A DNA stretch of 64,000 bases from Elephas maximus indicus (lineage: Eukaryota; Chordata; Mammalia; Proboscidea; Elephantidae), in NCBI RefSeq assembly GCF_024166365.1, contig NC_064835.1, positions 64,398,607 through 64,462,606 of the forward strand, given 5' to 3'. The position numbers and the translations under genes are program-made. The notes under the pieces are model-generated. The model had not been told where the DNA came from. It saw only the letters and a program-made list of their open reading frames with translations, and did no database searches. Positions 24,034 through 37,870 of this stretch are shown piece after piece. Position 1 is the first letter of the stretch. Each line of letters opens with the position of its first letter.

Positions 24034-24438
24034 CAGGGGCAGATTATCCAATAGGCAAGGTAAGCACAGTGCTTACCTAGCCTACAAGATCATCTGTAAT
24101 GAACAGTTTCACATGGGTATCAAAGATGCAGTGAAATCCATGTGAAACTGATCACTAAAAAAAAAAAAAAAAAGATCACTACAGATTAGTAAATAAGCAT
24201 AAGTAAGCCCATGCTTATCTTGCTTACTGGGTCATCCGTCCCTGTCAGGGACCGTAAATTTGAAAAGAGGCTCTGATTTTGCAGGAAGGTGTTATGGGGT
24301 TGGGAGAAAGACAGATGCTGGCCACACCTAGAAGCTGAATCTTTGACATGGTGAAAAATACGAAACTGTTCACTACAGGTGATCTGGTAAGCAAGGTAAG
24401 CACTATGCTCACCTTGCCTGTTGAATAATCCACCCCTG
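24034..24438. mobile_element. hAT-like inverted-repeat elements (copies 2 and 3)
   Basis: A first unit at 24034-24244 starts caggggcagattatccaatagg and ends gtcatccgtccctg, with an internal A run at 24158-24174. A further end at about 24350-24438 (ggtaagcaaggtaagcac...taatccacccctg) is the reverse complement of the first 80 or so bases of the unit. Left flank 24026-24033 and right flank 24439-24446 match at 5 of 8 bases; the inner right flank does not match. The whole may be one rearranged element or two copies. Confidence 0.55.
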
Positions 24439-24446
24439 GGGGCATG

Positions 24447-26015
24447 CAAGTCATGTTGGGGGAGATGCCCAATGGGGTAGGCAGTTAGTTAACATGCCCA
24501 GAACACAGGAGAGAGACTAGGCTAGAGTTAGGGATTCCAGAGTCATTAGCTTCCGGAGGGCACCTGAAGCCATACAGGTGGATGAGGTTGAATAGTAGGT
24601 ATGCAGTGCAAGAAGAACTGAGGACCAGGAGAAGAATCCTGGGAAACACTACAGACCAAGAGAAGGACACTGAGAAGGCAAGGCTGGAGGAGAGGAGGAA
24701 AACCAGGAGACTGTGGTATTACAGAAGCCAAGGACAGAAAGTTTATAAAGAAGCAGAGAATGCTCAGTGCTGTGGGCTGCTGCTGGGAGTCATCAGGGTC
24801 AAGGACTGAGAAGCGTCCACAGGTTTAACAACCAAGGCTAGATGATGCCCTTGTATGAACTAGAAAAAGTGCCCCTTCCTCAAGGTGGTTTATGTCTATC
24901 GATCAGACAACTATTATAATAATACACTGATTTTATTAGAACAAAACACTTCACTGCTATCTTTGGGGAAACCGTCATAATGAATAACAAATTTATAATG
25001 TTTAGATGTGCTTCCCAAACATGGCAGCACTGGTTGTTGGTGACTGCAGTAAAAACAGTTTTCAGGGGAACAGAATGAAAATTACCAGTGAGGATGCTTT
25101 GAGCTGTAGGTAACACACTACCCAACCAAAGATGGCTTAAATAATGAGTTTATTATTCCATGAAACAGTATATCTAGAGGTAGGCAGTTCCAGAGTTGGT
25201 TCTTCCTCATTACCTTCAAGAGTCAGGTCCTTCCCATCTTTCTCTTCCATCCTCTGTGTGATGGCTTTCTTCGTCAACCTTGTCTCCTCATGATTAGAAG
25301 ATGGCAGCCACAGCTCTAGTTATTACATTTCTCCACAGTAACATTAAGAGGCAAAAAATGAGAATTTTCTCCTTGTGGGACCTTTTTATTGAGAAGTCAA
25401 CCTTTCTAGAAGTGCTCCAGTCCCTCTACATACCCATCCTACCACCTCCACCACCACCTTCCCCTCATAGCTCACTAGCCATAGCTGAGTCACATGCCTC
25501 TACTTAAACCAGTCACTGGCAAGGGTAATGGCATAGCTGTGATTGGTTCAATTAATAAAGATGCCTCCCCCTGGGGCAGGGCTCCTTTCTGAGCACATGG
25601 CCCCACAGAAGACTGAGCAATATCAGGGTTCTTTTACCAAGGAGGAAAAGAGGGGGGATTGCTATTGGAGAAGACAACCCATAGTGTTGGCCACAGGGAT
25701 GAATTCAGACTACGGTGCAAGGTGAGGACCTGGAGACAGCAAGTGTAGACAGTACTTGCCAGAACTGTGTGAAGGAAAAAGAGAGACTCTAACTTCAGGG
25801 AGACACGGAGGGCAGGAAGGGTATTTTAATTATACCTTAAACACATTTGAATTTACTTCTCCAAAATGGACTTGGTGAATGGCATCTGACCATTCATAAA
25901 GCCAGACAACTGAGAGTCATTTGGGATTTATTTCTCATCATCCCCCACTCCAGCCCTAACCAGTTAATCCAAGCCCTGTCAAGTCTAATTGCTCAGTATC
26001 TCTTGAGTCCACCAT
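24447..26015. other. Intergenic, with an unassigned old repeat
   Basis: From about 25085 to 25600 the text (gctttgagctgtaggtaacac, gatggcttaaataatgagtttatta, gattggttcaattaataaag) resembles a widespread mammalian interspersed repeat that I cannot name. No exon is recognisable. Confidence 0.4.
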
Positions 26016-26023
26016 CTCTATAC

Positions 26024-26241
26024 CAGGGTTTCAAAACAATGGCATCGTTGACATTTTGGATTGGATAATTCTTTGTTGTGAGGGGCTGTCCTGTGCATTG
26101 TAGGATGTTTAGCAGCTACTGGATACCCATAGTACACTTGCCTCCTCCCACTCCCCAGGTGTGACAATAAAAAACATCTCTAGACATTCCCCTGGGGGAG
26201 GGGAGGGGGAGGGCAAAACTGCCCCTGGTTGAGAATCACTG
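26024..26241 (-). mobile_element. MER5A-like hAT-Charlie element
   Basis: Inverted ends cagggtttcaaaacaatgg and ggttgagaatcactg. The 8-bp flanks ctctatac (26016-26023) and ctctgtgc (26242-26249) match at 6 of 8. The internal text ggggctgtcctgtgcattgtagg and aaacatctctagacattcccctg matches MER5A as I know it. Confidence 0.85.
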
Positions 26242-26264
26242 CTCTGTGCCATGTGGTAATTCTT

Positions 26265-26528
26265 GTAGCTCTCTGAACATGCTACGGCCTGTCTTTGCAC
26301 ATTCTGTTCCGTCTATTGTCTTTCCCACTCCCTGCCCTTGTCCCTGTAACTTCTGCTTATGTGTAAGTGTATTATCATTGCCATTCTACTTGTTTGCCTC
26401 TCCCACTCAATTGGGAGAGGAGGAACCATGTTTGTCTTGCTCAACATTGTCTCTCTAGAGCCTGGCACCCTGCTTGGTACACATATGGCCCCCAATATAT
26501 ATTTTTTGAATGAATAAAAGAATGAATG
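26265..26528 (+). mobile_element. L2 3' end
   Basis: Ends agagcctggcaccctgcttgg and atattttttgaatgaataaaagaatgaatgg, the L2 tail. The upstream part is consistent with L2. Confidence 0.65.
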
Positions 26529-26849
26529 GCCCCTACTCTGCCTTTCAGATCTTCACCAATGAGTTCCTGGACTAATGAACCAGTCTTCTAGGATGCCCCT
26601 CTGCAACCGGCCACACAGTGTCTTGATCAAGTGTTCCAAACCACTGGGGATCACACATCTTTTTGAGAATTAGGTGAGATCTCTAGACCCTCACCCTCTT
26701 GAAAGCATTTATGCTATAAAGTTTATTAACCCAAAGCTTGCCCATATGCCCCCAGAGGACTCCTGTCCCCCAGGATAAGAACTAAGCTAGGATGTTTTTT
26801 CAAAAACTATGATTCTGATAAAGGTCAATCCAGCTTTAAGTCCTTCTGT

Positions 26850-27530
26850 GTTGCTTCATTGCCACCAGAGAGTGAAGTTCAAACTCTGCTGCACACACAA
26901 AGCCCTTCAACATCTGGCCTCTCCCTTCCAGCCCCTCTTCCGTCTAATCTCTCAGGCATGCTTCCTTCCAGCCTCGCTCTCTCTCTGACCATACTAGCCA
27001 AGCTCTCAGACAGCTCCACGACTCTGCTTCTATCTCTGCCTCTCAGAACTCCCTTTCCCTTTTCTGCTTCAACACCTTGGGTAAATGACATCCTTTCCTG
27101 AGGGAGTCTCCTGCCCTCTCCCCTCCTCCCCCTTCCCCTATCAAGGGGCACCTTCTCTGATACTCCCAAAACCAGACCAAACCAAACCCACTGCCATCAA
27201 GTTACTTTGACTCATAGCAACCCTATAGAACAGAGTAGAACTGCCCCCATAGGGTTTCCAAGGCTGTAAATCTTTACGGAAGTAGACTGCCACATCTTTC
27301 TCCCACTGAGGTGGGTTCAAATCGCCTACCTTTCAGTTAGCTGTTGATGCTTTTAACCACTGCGTCACCAGGCTCCTTCCAATACTCCCATAAGGGACAA
27401 ACAACCACTGGTTTCCTGGTATGCTTTTCCTGCCAAGCTGGAAGCTATGGAAGGTCAGGAATCATGTGTGGTTCATTGCTGCATCTTAAGCCTGCCACAC
27501 ATAGTACCTCAGTAAGCGTTCACTGGACAT
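26850..27530 (+). mobile_element. L2 interrupted by an AfroSINE
   Basis: L2-like text before 27168 (caaagcccttcaacatctggcctctccc) continues after 27382 (ggaaggtcaggaatcatgtgtgg, cacatagtacctcagtaagcg). The gap holds the SINE described separately. Confidence 0.7.
27169..27381 (-). mobile_element. AfroSINE (long form) in an L2
   Basis: The target duplication atactccca flanks it at 27160-27168 and 27382-27390. Contains ctgtaaatctttacggaagtagactgccacatc and the reversed head ttaaccactgcgtcaccaggctcc. Confidence 0.92.
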
Positions 27531-29320
27531 GGTGTCTCCTGGCCATCCATTCCTCCTGATTTTTCTTGGTGAGTTCCAGGGAGTAGCTTCAACCCCAGCT
27601 CCAGAAGTGGAGCCAGCTTAAAACTGAAGCCAACCCTGAGGGGGAAGAGCAGAAAGGCAGACAGAATGCAAGCTTTTGGTGACCTCCTGGAAAAGCCCTT
27701 GCCTGAAGCCAGTTTTTCTGGAGATTCCATTTCCTTAAGTCATTAAATTCCCTTTTCTACGATAATTTGAGTATGGTTTTCTGTTACCTGTAACCCACAG
27801 CAGCAAGACAAAGCAAATGAATAAATAAAAAAATAATGAATGGGCAGTGTCCCCTAAAACTCTTAACCCAGCTAATAGTTGCATTGTATACGTTTATTTC
27901 CTCCTGCCTTCCTATACCTGAAAGAAAAAGCAAATCCTTCTTCTCCAGAAAAGGGTTCCATTAATTACTTCATATTCTCTCTTGTTCCTTTCATCTACCC
28001 TAACTTCCCTTCTCCCTTCTTCACATGTTTTCAGCTCTCCTTTAATCTAAAAAAATCTTTTACCACCTCCAGAAACTGTGGCCTCACCTCGTCCTTCCCT
28101 TTCACCTCCAATCTTGTCTGAAGACTGGTTTACTCTACACAGGGGTTCTCAGTGAGGACTCCAGTGTGACCTTCCCTGAAAAGCTTTAGACCTTGGTCCG
28201 TGTGGCATGTTTTGTGGGAAGTGTAGCAACTTGGCATCATGGTTCAGGTGTTAGGCTCTCAGGACTGGCCACCAAGTTTCTCAGGCCCGTGGACAGCTGG
28301 ACGTTGAGGGCTACCTCCAGCTCTCCTACAGTGAGAATCACTCAGTTTTTGAGGTGCAGCTCCCTCACCCAGAAGGGTTCAGGACATCAACCCTCTGGCA
28401 ATCACTCTGGTGCTGCCAATGAGGTGGCAACAAGGCAGGCCTCAGTTTGGGTCCCAGAGTACAGTGAAGAGCAAAGGGTTGCTGGAAAGATCACTTTGAG
28501 GCCTTGGGGCTGGGCCAGGGGAGCAAGCCTTCAGCAAGAAACAGGAGAAGCCCTCCTGAGTACCAGGCAGCCACCCAGAAGAGGAGGCCAGACACTGTGC
28601 TCGTGGAGCTCCAGCCCCTCGGGCGAGAGGAGCAGAGGCCTCTCTTTTGGAAACGCGATGTTTTCATGATCTTGGCTTTTTCTGTCTGTTCCTGCTGCTC
28701 CTGTAGATTTAACCTGATTCCTGCAGGTAATGCCAACCAATGGCTCATGCTGCAGACTACAAGAATGGGTGTCTTTGTCCAGATCAGATCTCTAATGCAG
28801 GGCGAGGGAGCAGAGAGGTAGGATCCCAAAGAATCCCAAGAGCTTCGGGGGCAAGGTCAAAGTCAGAAGCCCAGCAGACAGCTCTGCTTGGGGAGTTTCT
28901 GGCCCTACACTTTCCTTGGTGCTCCTTTTTTATCCAGTGGAAACTCTGCCTAGACATGGTCAAAGAAGCCAGAGGAACAGGTAACTGCCCACCTGAGCAA
29001 AGGGCAGTCTGGGAAAGGATGTCCAAGTGAGGAGGGGTCATGGAGAAAGGGGCAAGTCCTGGAGAAGAGCTGGGAGGGGAGGGGAGGGGAGGAGAGGAGC
29101 CAGGAGAAATGCTAGGTCTTCAGGCAGGCCAGACACCAAGCCTCAAAGCCTACCCTGCCCCCCAGCCAATAGAATAAATATTTCCACAGGGCCCCCTACT
29201 CATTGCATTTGGTTGCTTCTGCCCTGAGAAGACCCAGCCAAAAGATGGCACATACCCTAACCTGCCTTCCCACACCCGCCCAGACACACCCCCACGTACC
29301 GTCACCTCCCATTCAGGTAC
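27531..29320. other. Intergenic downstream of DYSF, no gene seen
   Basis: The 158-codon frame at 28193-28669 has no recognisable domain and a bias typical of random frames. A G-rich purine patch lies at 29065-29100. A T/C-rich part at 27880-28125 may be an old repeat. Confidence 0.5.
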
Positions 29321-29362
29321 TCTACATATACACACACCAACACGGCTTTGTGGTTTAAACTG
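29321..29362 (-). terminator. DYSF: Candidate DYSF cleavage and polyadenylation region
   Basis: TTTAAA at 29354-29359 on the gene strand, followed 15-35 nt downstream by a GT-rich element. Canonical hexamers are absent from 29281 to 29621. The arrangement is typical of a non-canonical mammalian poly(A) site; the precise cleavage point cannot be read from sequence. Confidence 0.4.
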
Positions 29363-29621
29363 TTTTGTACTGAAATACGAGCTAATCCAAAAAAGGGCTA
29401 GGTTGGGTGGAGGGGGAAGAAATGATGAAAGCAGAGTGATCCCGAGGCTTGATGTTACCAACTCTGGAAGCACGTGCCAGTCCATCTGTCTGTCTGCATG
29501 CCCTGGCAGGATGCTCAAGGCCTCAGAGGTGTAGAGGAGCTCAGCTGAGCTAGGAGGAGGAGACAGGCCAGTCCTGGGGTAGGGAGGGCAGCCATGCTCC
29601 CCTTCAGGGGCAGGAGCATCC
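29340..29621 (-). other. DYSF: DYSF 3' UTR, probable extent
   Basis: Sequence after the stop on the minus strand. No AATAAA or ATTAAA occurs on the gene strand across this stretch. A TTTAAA motif inside a CAGTTTAAACCAC context lies at 29354-29359, and a GU-rich run (ttggtgtgtgtatatg) follows at 29321-29340. That layout fits a weak variant poly(A) signal with a downstream element, giving a 3' UTR of about 280 nt. The exact end is inferred. Confidence 0.55.
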
Positions 29622-29660
29622 TCAGCTGAAGGGCTTCACCAGCTTCATGGCAGCATAGTT
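29622..29660 (-). CDS. DYSF: DYSF exon 55, coding part (residues 566-577 and stop)
   Basis: 39 nt encoding NYAAMKLVKPFS and a TGA stop at 29622-29624. This is the short extracellular or luminal tail after the transmembrane helix and equals the human C terminus as I recall it. Acceptor tccag before AAC TAT. The intron separating it from exon 54 is 3401 bp. The frame is too short to stand out by itself; it was found by searching for the expected ferlin C terminus. Confidence 0.95.
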   Translation of the reverse strand, partial: NYAAMKLVKPFS

Positions 29661-30928
29661 CTGGAGGGAAGGAGGAGATGATAGGGTCACATGGAGTGGC
29701 TGTTTCCACTGCAGGACTTGGAGGATCAAGTGGAGTCGCCTGGAGGCAGGGGGCTGGGAAAGGAAGCTCATGGCTATTCAGCCACCTGCCTGCACCTTGC
29801 CCTCACCACCTACCATCCACACTGGGCCGCATACTCAGCACTGCCTGGTGCTCTTGATCATCAAGCAAACCTAACCCAGCCACTCCCTCCCTCCCACCTG
29901 GACTCCAAGCTTGCTCAGTCCTTTCCCCATCAATGAGAGTTAAAGACACTGCCTGCCTCGAAGACTCCTCTGACATGGAGGGCCTGGCCGGGGAGGCCTG
30001 CCCCTGATCTCTTCCAACAGACAAGTGATCTGAAGGCAGGGCCGTGATTCTCCCCTGACACCACCCCACAGAGGAACCCAGGGCTCACAGGTCACTGCTC
30101 TCCTGCCTAGAAGACAGAGACAGTTGCGGTGGGGTGGCTGGGGAGGACCCACACACAGGTCACACCAGAGAGGAGTCACCCCTGATTACTCTCTGCCTGC
30201 TGCATGACTGACAGGAATCTCCCCTCCCCACTTCTCCCCCCAAAAACCATGAAAACACACACAACACAACACAGGGCTCCTAATTGGGACAGTATGTTCC
30301 CCAGCGCCGTCCCGGGAAAGCCAACTGTGGAAACAAAGCCGGCAGCTCCTTCCCCGCCAAATTGCCTCCTGCCTCCCCACGCTGGCCCTACTCCCGGCTG
30401 GCTCTGAGGGGGAAGCTGAGAGGAATCAGACAGGCTACCCCCTTGCCCTCCTCCCAGGGGAATTTCCAAAAGGGTGGGAGATTAGGCCAACTGGAAGGGA
30501 GAGGCCCTGTTCCCTGGGCCCCCTCCACTGGGGCAGGGAGGGAGGGGCGGAGAGACAGCTAGGAACAGCAGAAGTCGGCTATCTGACCCCCGGCCCAATG
30601 CCAGGTGAGGGCCCCCGTAAAAGTGTGGGTCTGGGGCCTGAGCCAGGCAGGCCCTCATAGCTCTGAGACTGGCCAGGTAACTGAGTGCCTTGGATGGAGG
30701 AAAGGATTTACCCAGCCTGTAGCAAAGGCCTGGAGGCAGAGGCGGTCCATAGCCTCAGTCCTAGGCTTCCCCCTTTCTCCTGACCTCCTTACCCCTCACC
30801 AGAGATTATTTGATTATATGACCTGTTTTCATTGCTCTCTGGCTTCAGTGGGGCTTCCCAACAGGCTAGGGACCCCTCAGTGACATGGGCCTCATCCCTG
30901 CAACACATCCTTGCCTCCCAGACACCTT

Positions 30929-31249
30929 GTTGTTGTTGTGAGCTGCTGTCGAGTCAGCCCCAACTCATGGCAACCCCACGAACAACCGGGATAGGACCGT
31001 TGTGATCCATACAGTTTTCACTGGCTGATTTTCAGAAGTAGATCACCGGTCCTTTCTTTCTAGTCTGTCTTAGCTTCAGCTCTGCTGACACCTGTTCAGC
31101 GTCATAGCAACGCACCAGCCTCCACTGACAGCTGGGTGGTAGCTGTGCATGAATGCACTAGCCAGGAATTGAACCCAGGTCTCCTGCAGGAAAGGCGAGA
31201 ATTTTACTGCAACCCAGCACTGAACCACCACTGCCCACCCCCACCCTAC
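30929..31249 (-). mobile_element. Composite SINE with tRNA-Gly-like head and RTE-like tail
   Basis: Flanked by near-identical duplications cccagacacctt and cccagacactt (about 30917-30928 and 31250-31260). The right end (31154-31234) is the reverse of a tRNA-Gly-like gene: gccaggaattgaacccaggtctcctgcag and aaggcgagaattttactg, then ctgaaccaccactgc, so the A and B boxes lie on the minus strand. Eight extra bases sit in the D/anticodon region. The left end (ttgttgttgttgtgagctgctgtcgagtc) is the RTE-type tail also seen in other AfroSINEs and BovB fragments. Confidence 0.8.
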
Positions 31250-32759
31250 CCCAGACACTTTCTAGCTGTTAGTTGCTGTCAGGTGCTTAACAGAGACATA
31301 GGCACTAACGGAATGGCAGCCAGATATGCTCAGAATGAGAGGACGGGCTGAGGACAGACCAGGAGAGGGGACTGCCCCTCCCCTGGCTCCACAACCAGAG
31401 GAGGAAACACCAAGGTGAAGTCCTGGGGTCTGAGCCAGAGTCCAGGTCACACCTGCGGCAGCTTCTGCTCCAGAACCCACACTTGCACATGCGCCTCCGT
31501 GGTCCTGCATCTAGTCTTGTATTTGTAGTTTCGTCTTCCTTCGCTTAACGAGGTCCCCCCAAACTGTACAAGCTTCAGGTCTCAGCAACCTGGATCCACT
31601 TCTGCACTGCAGTCAGGTTTCACTAATCTCTGAAAACCACAGCCAGCTTTGAGGGCCAGGACGGCGAAAGTACGCTCCTTTGCTGCTTCTGGCCCAGAGG
31701 GTAGCCAGGGCCTGGATGTGCAAACCTGAGAGTCCTCTCCCCCTTCCAGCCACCCCTCACCTCCACCTTGCTCACAGATTGCGATGGGAGGGATGAATGA
31801 AAGCATTTGTGGTTTTAACAGTCCTCCTCCTATGAGACGCCCCCTGCTGATACCAGGAATCACCAGTGCAGAGCGGGGCTATATCCTTGTCCCCCCTCCA
31901 TCTCTGGGAGGATTCACAGAGTAAAGAGCTCGCATGCAAGTAATTCCTGATGGGAGGGACCATGCACTTGGTCAGTGGCCTGGACAGAGGCCCACAGTGG
32001 CCAGAGCACTGGATGGGGAGCTGTGTATAGACCTGCTGAGCCATCTAGAGCCAGGCTCTTCCCCTCGCTCTGTATTTGTTTCTTTGCTATTAAGATCAGG
32101 GTGTCTCTACTTTTATACAGGTTTGAAATTTTCACGTTCATTTTTTTTTGTTTGTTTTAATTGTAAAAAACAACATTAAAAATCAGGTATCAGCCTGTGA
32201 ACAATGAGATCCCTCCCAGGTCTGAAGTTGCAGAGACACTGGGTGGCTTGAGCCTCTTCAGGGCCCCCCAGTGGGCTGTGAAAAGTTGGGAAGCACAGGC
32301 CAGGATCACAGTCCTGGGACCTCCTCCCTCAAGCAGGGCCCCATGAGCCGGAGGGCACTGTAGCTGTCACTGGTGTGGCCCTGGTCATCTCCTGACCTGG
32401 CACCTGGCAGCTTTTTAACCCTTCCTCTCAAACGTGCATCAAGCCAAGTGAGAGGCTCCCAAGATGGCCCCCGCTCACCTGCCTCTTCCCCTACAACTAG
32501 CTAGCTGCAGGAGGCAGGGCCCACACTATAAAATCCTTCAGGTAGATGCCATTGAGACCTTCTCCCAGTCCCAGGTCCCCCCCTCTTTAGCAGGTGCAGA
32601 CCTCACAGACAAAGGGGCCTTCTCCTCTGCCCAGCCAGCCACATCTTGCCTTCCCTTCCAGACCCAGTTCCACAGCCTCCTTCAAGGTTCCTGCTCACCC
32701 CAGTCCAGGGGCCTCACTTCTGCCAATCCTTGGGTTACATATTCTAGAGCCTTGCTGAA

Positions 32760-34996
<2,237 letters not shown>

Positions 34997-35002
34997 CTAC
35001 TT

Positions 35003-35212
35003 GTTGTTGCTGTTGTTAGGTGTCATGGAGTGAATTTTGACTCATAGTGACCCCATGTGACAGAGTAGAACTGCCCCATAGGGCTTTCCAAGCTGTAATC
35101 TTTATGGAAGCAGATTGCCAGGTCTTTCTCCTACAGAGCTGCTGGATGGGTTTGAACCGCCAAATTTTTGGTTAGCAGCCAAGCACTAACCATTGTACCA
35201 CCAGGGCCACTT
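35003..35212 (-). mobile_element. AfroSINE (long form)
   Basis: Starts ttgttgttgctgttgttaggtg and ends aaccattgtaccaccagggccac, with the long-form middle gtctttctcctacagagctgctgg. Confidence 0.9.
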
Positions 35213-35293
35213 AGTTATTTTAACAACAACAACAAAAAAGATATGGGGTTGTTTTGATCATCAAAGCAGTGCTTACTCCTTGTAGAAAACTTA

Positions 35294-35457
35294 AAATCAA
35301 AACCCATTGCCATCAAGTCAATTCTGACTCATAGCAACCCTACAGGACAGAGTAGAATTGCCTCACAGGGTTTCCAAGGAGCAGATGGTGGATTCGAACT
35401 GCTGACCTTTTTTTTAGTTAGCAGCTGAGCTCTTAACCACCACACCACCAGGGCTCC
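35294..35457 (-). mobile_element. AfroSINE with perfect 13-bp duplication
   Basis: The duplication tgtagaaaactta lies at 35281-35293 and 35458-35470. Body: ttgccatcaagtcaattctgactc, then ggattcgaactgctgacc and caccaccagggctcc. The T tract within the head is slightly expanded. Confidence 0.95.
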
Positions 35458-35479
35458 TGTAGAAAACTTAGAAATACAT

Positions 35480-36200
35480 AAAGAAAGGAGAATGTCACTC
35501 ATACTTCCACTCTGTGGAGACAAACTCCATTAATATTTTTATGTATCATAGCTTTTTTTTTTCTCTACAAGTATATGAAATACGCAGTATATAGAGTTCT
35601 ATAGCTTGCTTTTTTCACTTAGGAATATATTGTATTTCACCATATAATTATATATTCTTCAAAGTTTGGTTTTAAATGGCTGAAAAATATTCTATGGGAT
35701 GGCTGACCATAATTTATTCAGTAAAAACTACTTATTTTGGTTCATTTGGGTTGCTTCCAACTCTTTGATATTATAAATAATGCTGCCACAAACATCCCAG
35801 GACCTAAATTTTTTATTTTATCTGGTTATTTCTTTAGGAGAGGTTTTTGAAGGGGGACTACAAGATCAGAGACCATAAATATCATTACATTTATTGCTAT
35901 ACATTTCTAAATTGCTTCCCCAAATAGTAAAAAGATAGCACCCCCAGCAAATATAAATGAGGGTGCCTGTTTTTCTACATTCTCACCAACAATGACATTG
36001 TTGTTTTTAAAAAAAGATCTTCTAATTTAATAGCCAAAAAACAAGTTACCACATTTTAAAAATATTCCTTTATTTAATTACTAGGGGAAATAAAGCTTCC
36101 CCGCACCCCAGTGTTTAATGGCCATGTCTACCTCTTTTGTGAACTATCTATTCATGTCCACTCATTTTTCTTTTGGAATGTTAGTATTTCTTGTTTAATT
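35480..36200 (-). mobile_element. L1 fragment, gene orientation
   Basis: Reads as an L1 3' region in reverse: tggctgaaaaatattctatggga, ggttcatttgggttgcttccaac, ataatgctgccacaaacatccc. Strongly diverged and without coding capacity. Confidence 0.75.
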
Positions 36201-36704
36201 GTTATAAACTTTTGTATAACAAGAATTTTTTATTTCAAGGGCCACTTCAAGGGTTGGCTGGCTGTGGGCCATTTCTAAGTAAACTGTCAGGGATTAAATT
36301 CCTTTCCAAGGCTGTTCTGCACTCAGAGCAGGGACCACACTCTGCTCCTCCAGTCACATTCCTGGGCAGACCTCTTGGCAAGTAAGGGTCCTGCTGAATG
36401 GGATATATGACCTCTGTCCCCTGTCCCAGTACACAGCACTCTGTTAAGGCCAAGTGAGTAGAGTATAAACAGGATCCACACAAGATGAGGGCCTCTTTCC
36501 AATCAAATAGGCTTCCTCCGGAATGGGAGCCTCAAGTGAAAGGACGCCTGGGAACTGGAAGGGAAAAGGGACAATGCCTTGGAAAATCAAGAGACAGAGG
36601 GCAAGAAAAAGGGAAAAGGGAGAAACAAGAAGCATGTATATACACCCAGTGATTGCTACAGGAGCCACTCCATTTTCCATTGTGGTTGGGAAGAGTAGAC
36701 TTAC

Positions 36705-36883
36705 CGCCAGCATCTGCTTCTCACCAGCTTCTGCCACACAGGGCCACCAGCCCTTCACTGTTTTCTGTTCAAAAAGGGACACAAACCACTCAGGGTGAAA
36801 AGTGTCATCCAGCTGGTCTAAGGAGCACTTCTGGGCCGTCTTGGCTGGCTTCGGCATGTGGTTGAGATCCAGCTGCAGGGAGC
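36705..36883 (-). CDS. DYSF: DYSF exon 52 (residues 420-479)
   Basis: 179 nt: two bases of Gly420, then 59 codons [20 protein letters not shown] through EAGEKQMLA, ending in phase 0. It finishes C2G and carries the ferlin signature [15 protein letters not shown], where WWPC is a conserved aromatic patch. Acceptor ttgcag, donor GCG|gtaagt. Remembered human differences are few: His for Arg in LNHMP, Gln for Lys in TAQKC, Thr for Ala in LDDTF, and EAGEKQM for EEGEKKI. Confidence 0.96.
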
Positions 36884-37069
36884 CTGCAATAGAGAAGAGT
36901 TTTTTGGCCAGGGGTTTCTGAATCGCTGCCAGTGGGGCTACCTGGGGCAGGGCAGGTTCAAGAAAAGCTCACTGTCACCTACTTAGCTTCTATTCATGGG
37001 TTTAGCCATGGGTTAAATCCCCTAAACTTTCCACCTCTCCATCCATTGTCTCATTAGAGCTGTTCCTCT

Positions 37070-37870
37070 TCCTATCCATCTGCTCATGTATTCATACCTC
37101 CATCAATTTATTCACATATTTATTCATCCTTAACAGAGCTTTCCACCTTTCAATTATCCATCTTACTATGCATGAATCCGTTCATACACCCATTGTCTAC
37201 ATACATCCATCACCAGCTTTTTGATCTACCCACCTAGTTATTCAAGTAGCCACTGTTCTATCCTGATTTATTTACTCATTTATTATATCCATCGCCTCCC
37301 TGTGCAGCTCCAGCTGTTTTCAATATGAAAATGTTGATATTCAACCATATTTGACCTATAAAAACAGCAATTTCATGTGGTTTCACCTAATTCAATAGCA
37401 ATAATATGACAGTAAAGGAGTCAACAGAATTGGAGCCTAGGGTATTAAACAGTTTGAGTGAGAGAGATTAAACCTAAAAATTGTTTTCTCAGGCCAAATC
37501 AGGGAAATTCTTGAATATCATGCAAAGGGCATTAGTTTTTTGTTTGTTTGTTTTGGGTTTTTTTTTTTTTTTTTTTTGGTTGTTTTGTTTTGTTTTCAGT
37601 GCGGAGTGCTCAGCTACTGAAAGTTTCTACTGATTGAATATAGTTGTTTTTTTTTTTTTAAGTTTTCTTTCTTTGCACTCATTTCTTAATCCAGCCATCC
37701 TTCCATTCGTCCATCTGCATTGATCTAACTATCTGTATTAATTTATAGCTACCATTGTGGAGTACTGTAACTATCCATTAATCAGGTTACTATTCCATCT
37801 ATCCATTTATCCATCTCTGTATCAGTACTCATCTGTCTATCCACCTACCCACATGTCTCTCCATCCCTCA
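37070..37870. repeat. Degenerate (ATCC)n-type repeats and poly-T runs
   Basis: Scattered atccatc/ccatccttcc units in two blocks (37070-37270 and 37680-37870) around pyrimidine runs. The periodicity is weak. Confidence 0.55.

Noticed and set aside
28193-28669. 158-codon plus-strand frame near the DYSF 3' end
   Set aside because: No homology recognised and overlapping frames of similar length on the other strand; likely chance.
1-29320. A second protein-coding gene downstream of DYSF
   Set aside because: No frame of significant length with a recognised domain, no CpG-island promoter; most long frames fall in repeats or C-rich DNA.
31154-31234. A tRNA-Gly gene on the minus strand
   Set aside because: Eight extra bases disrupt it, and it is fused to an RTE-type tail with flanking duplications, so it is a SINE head.
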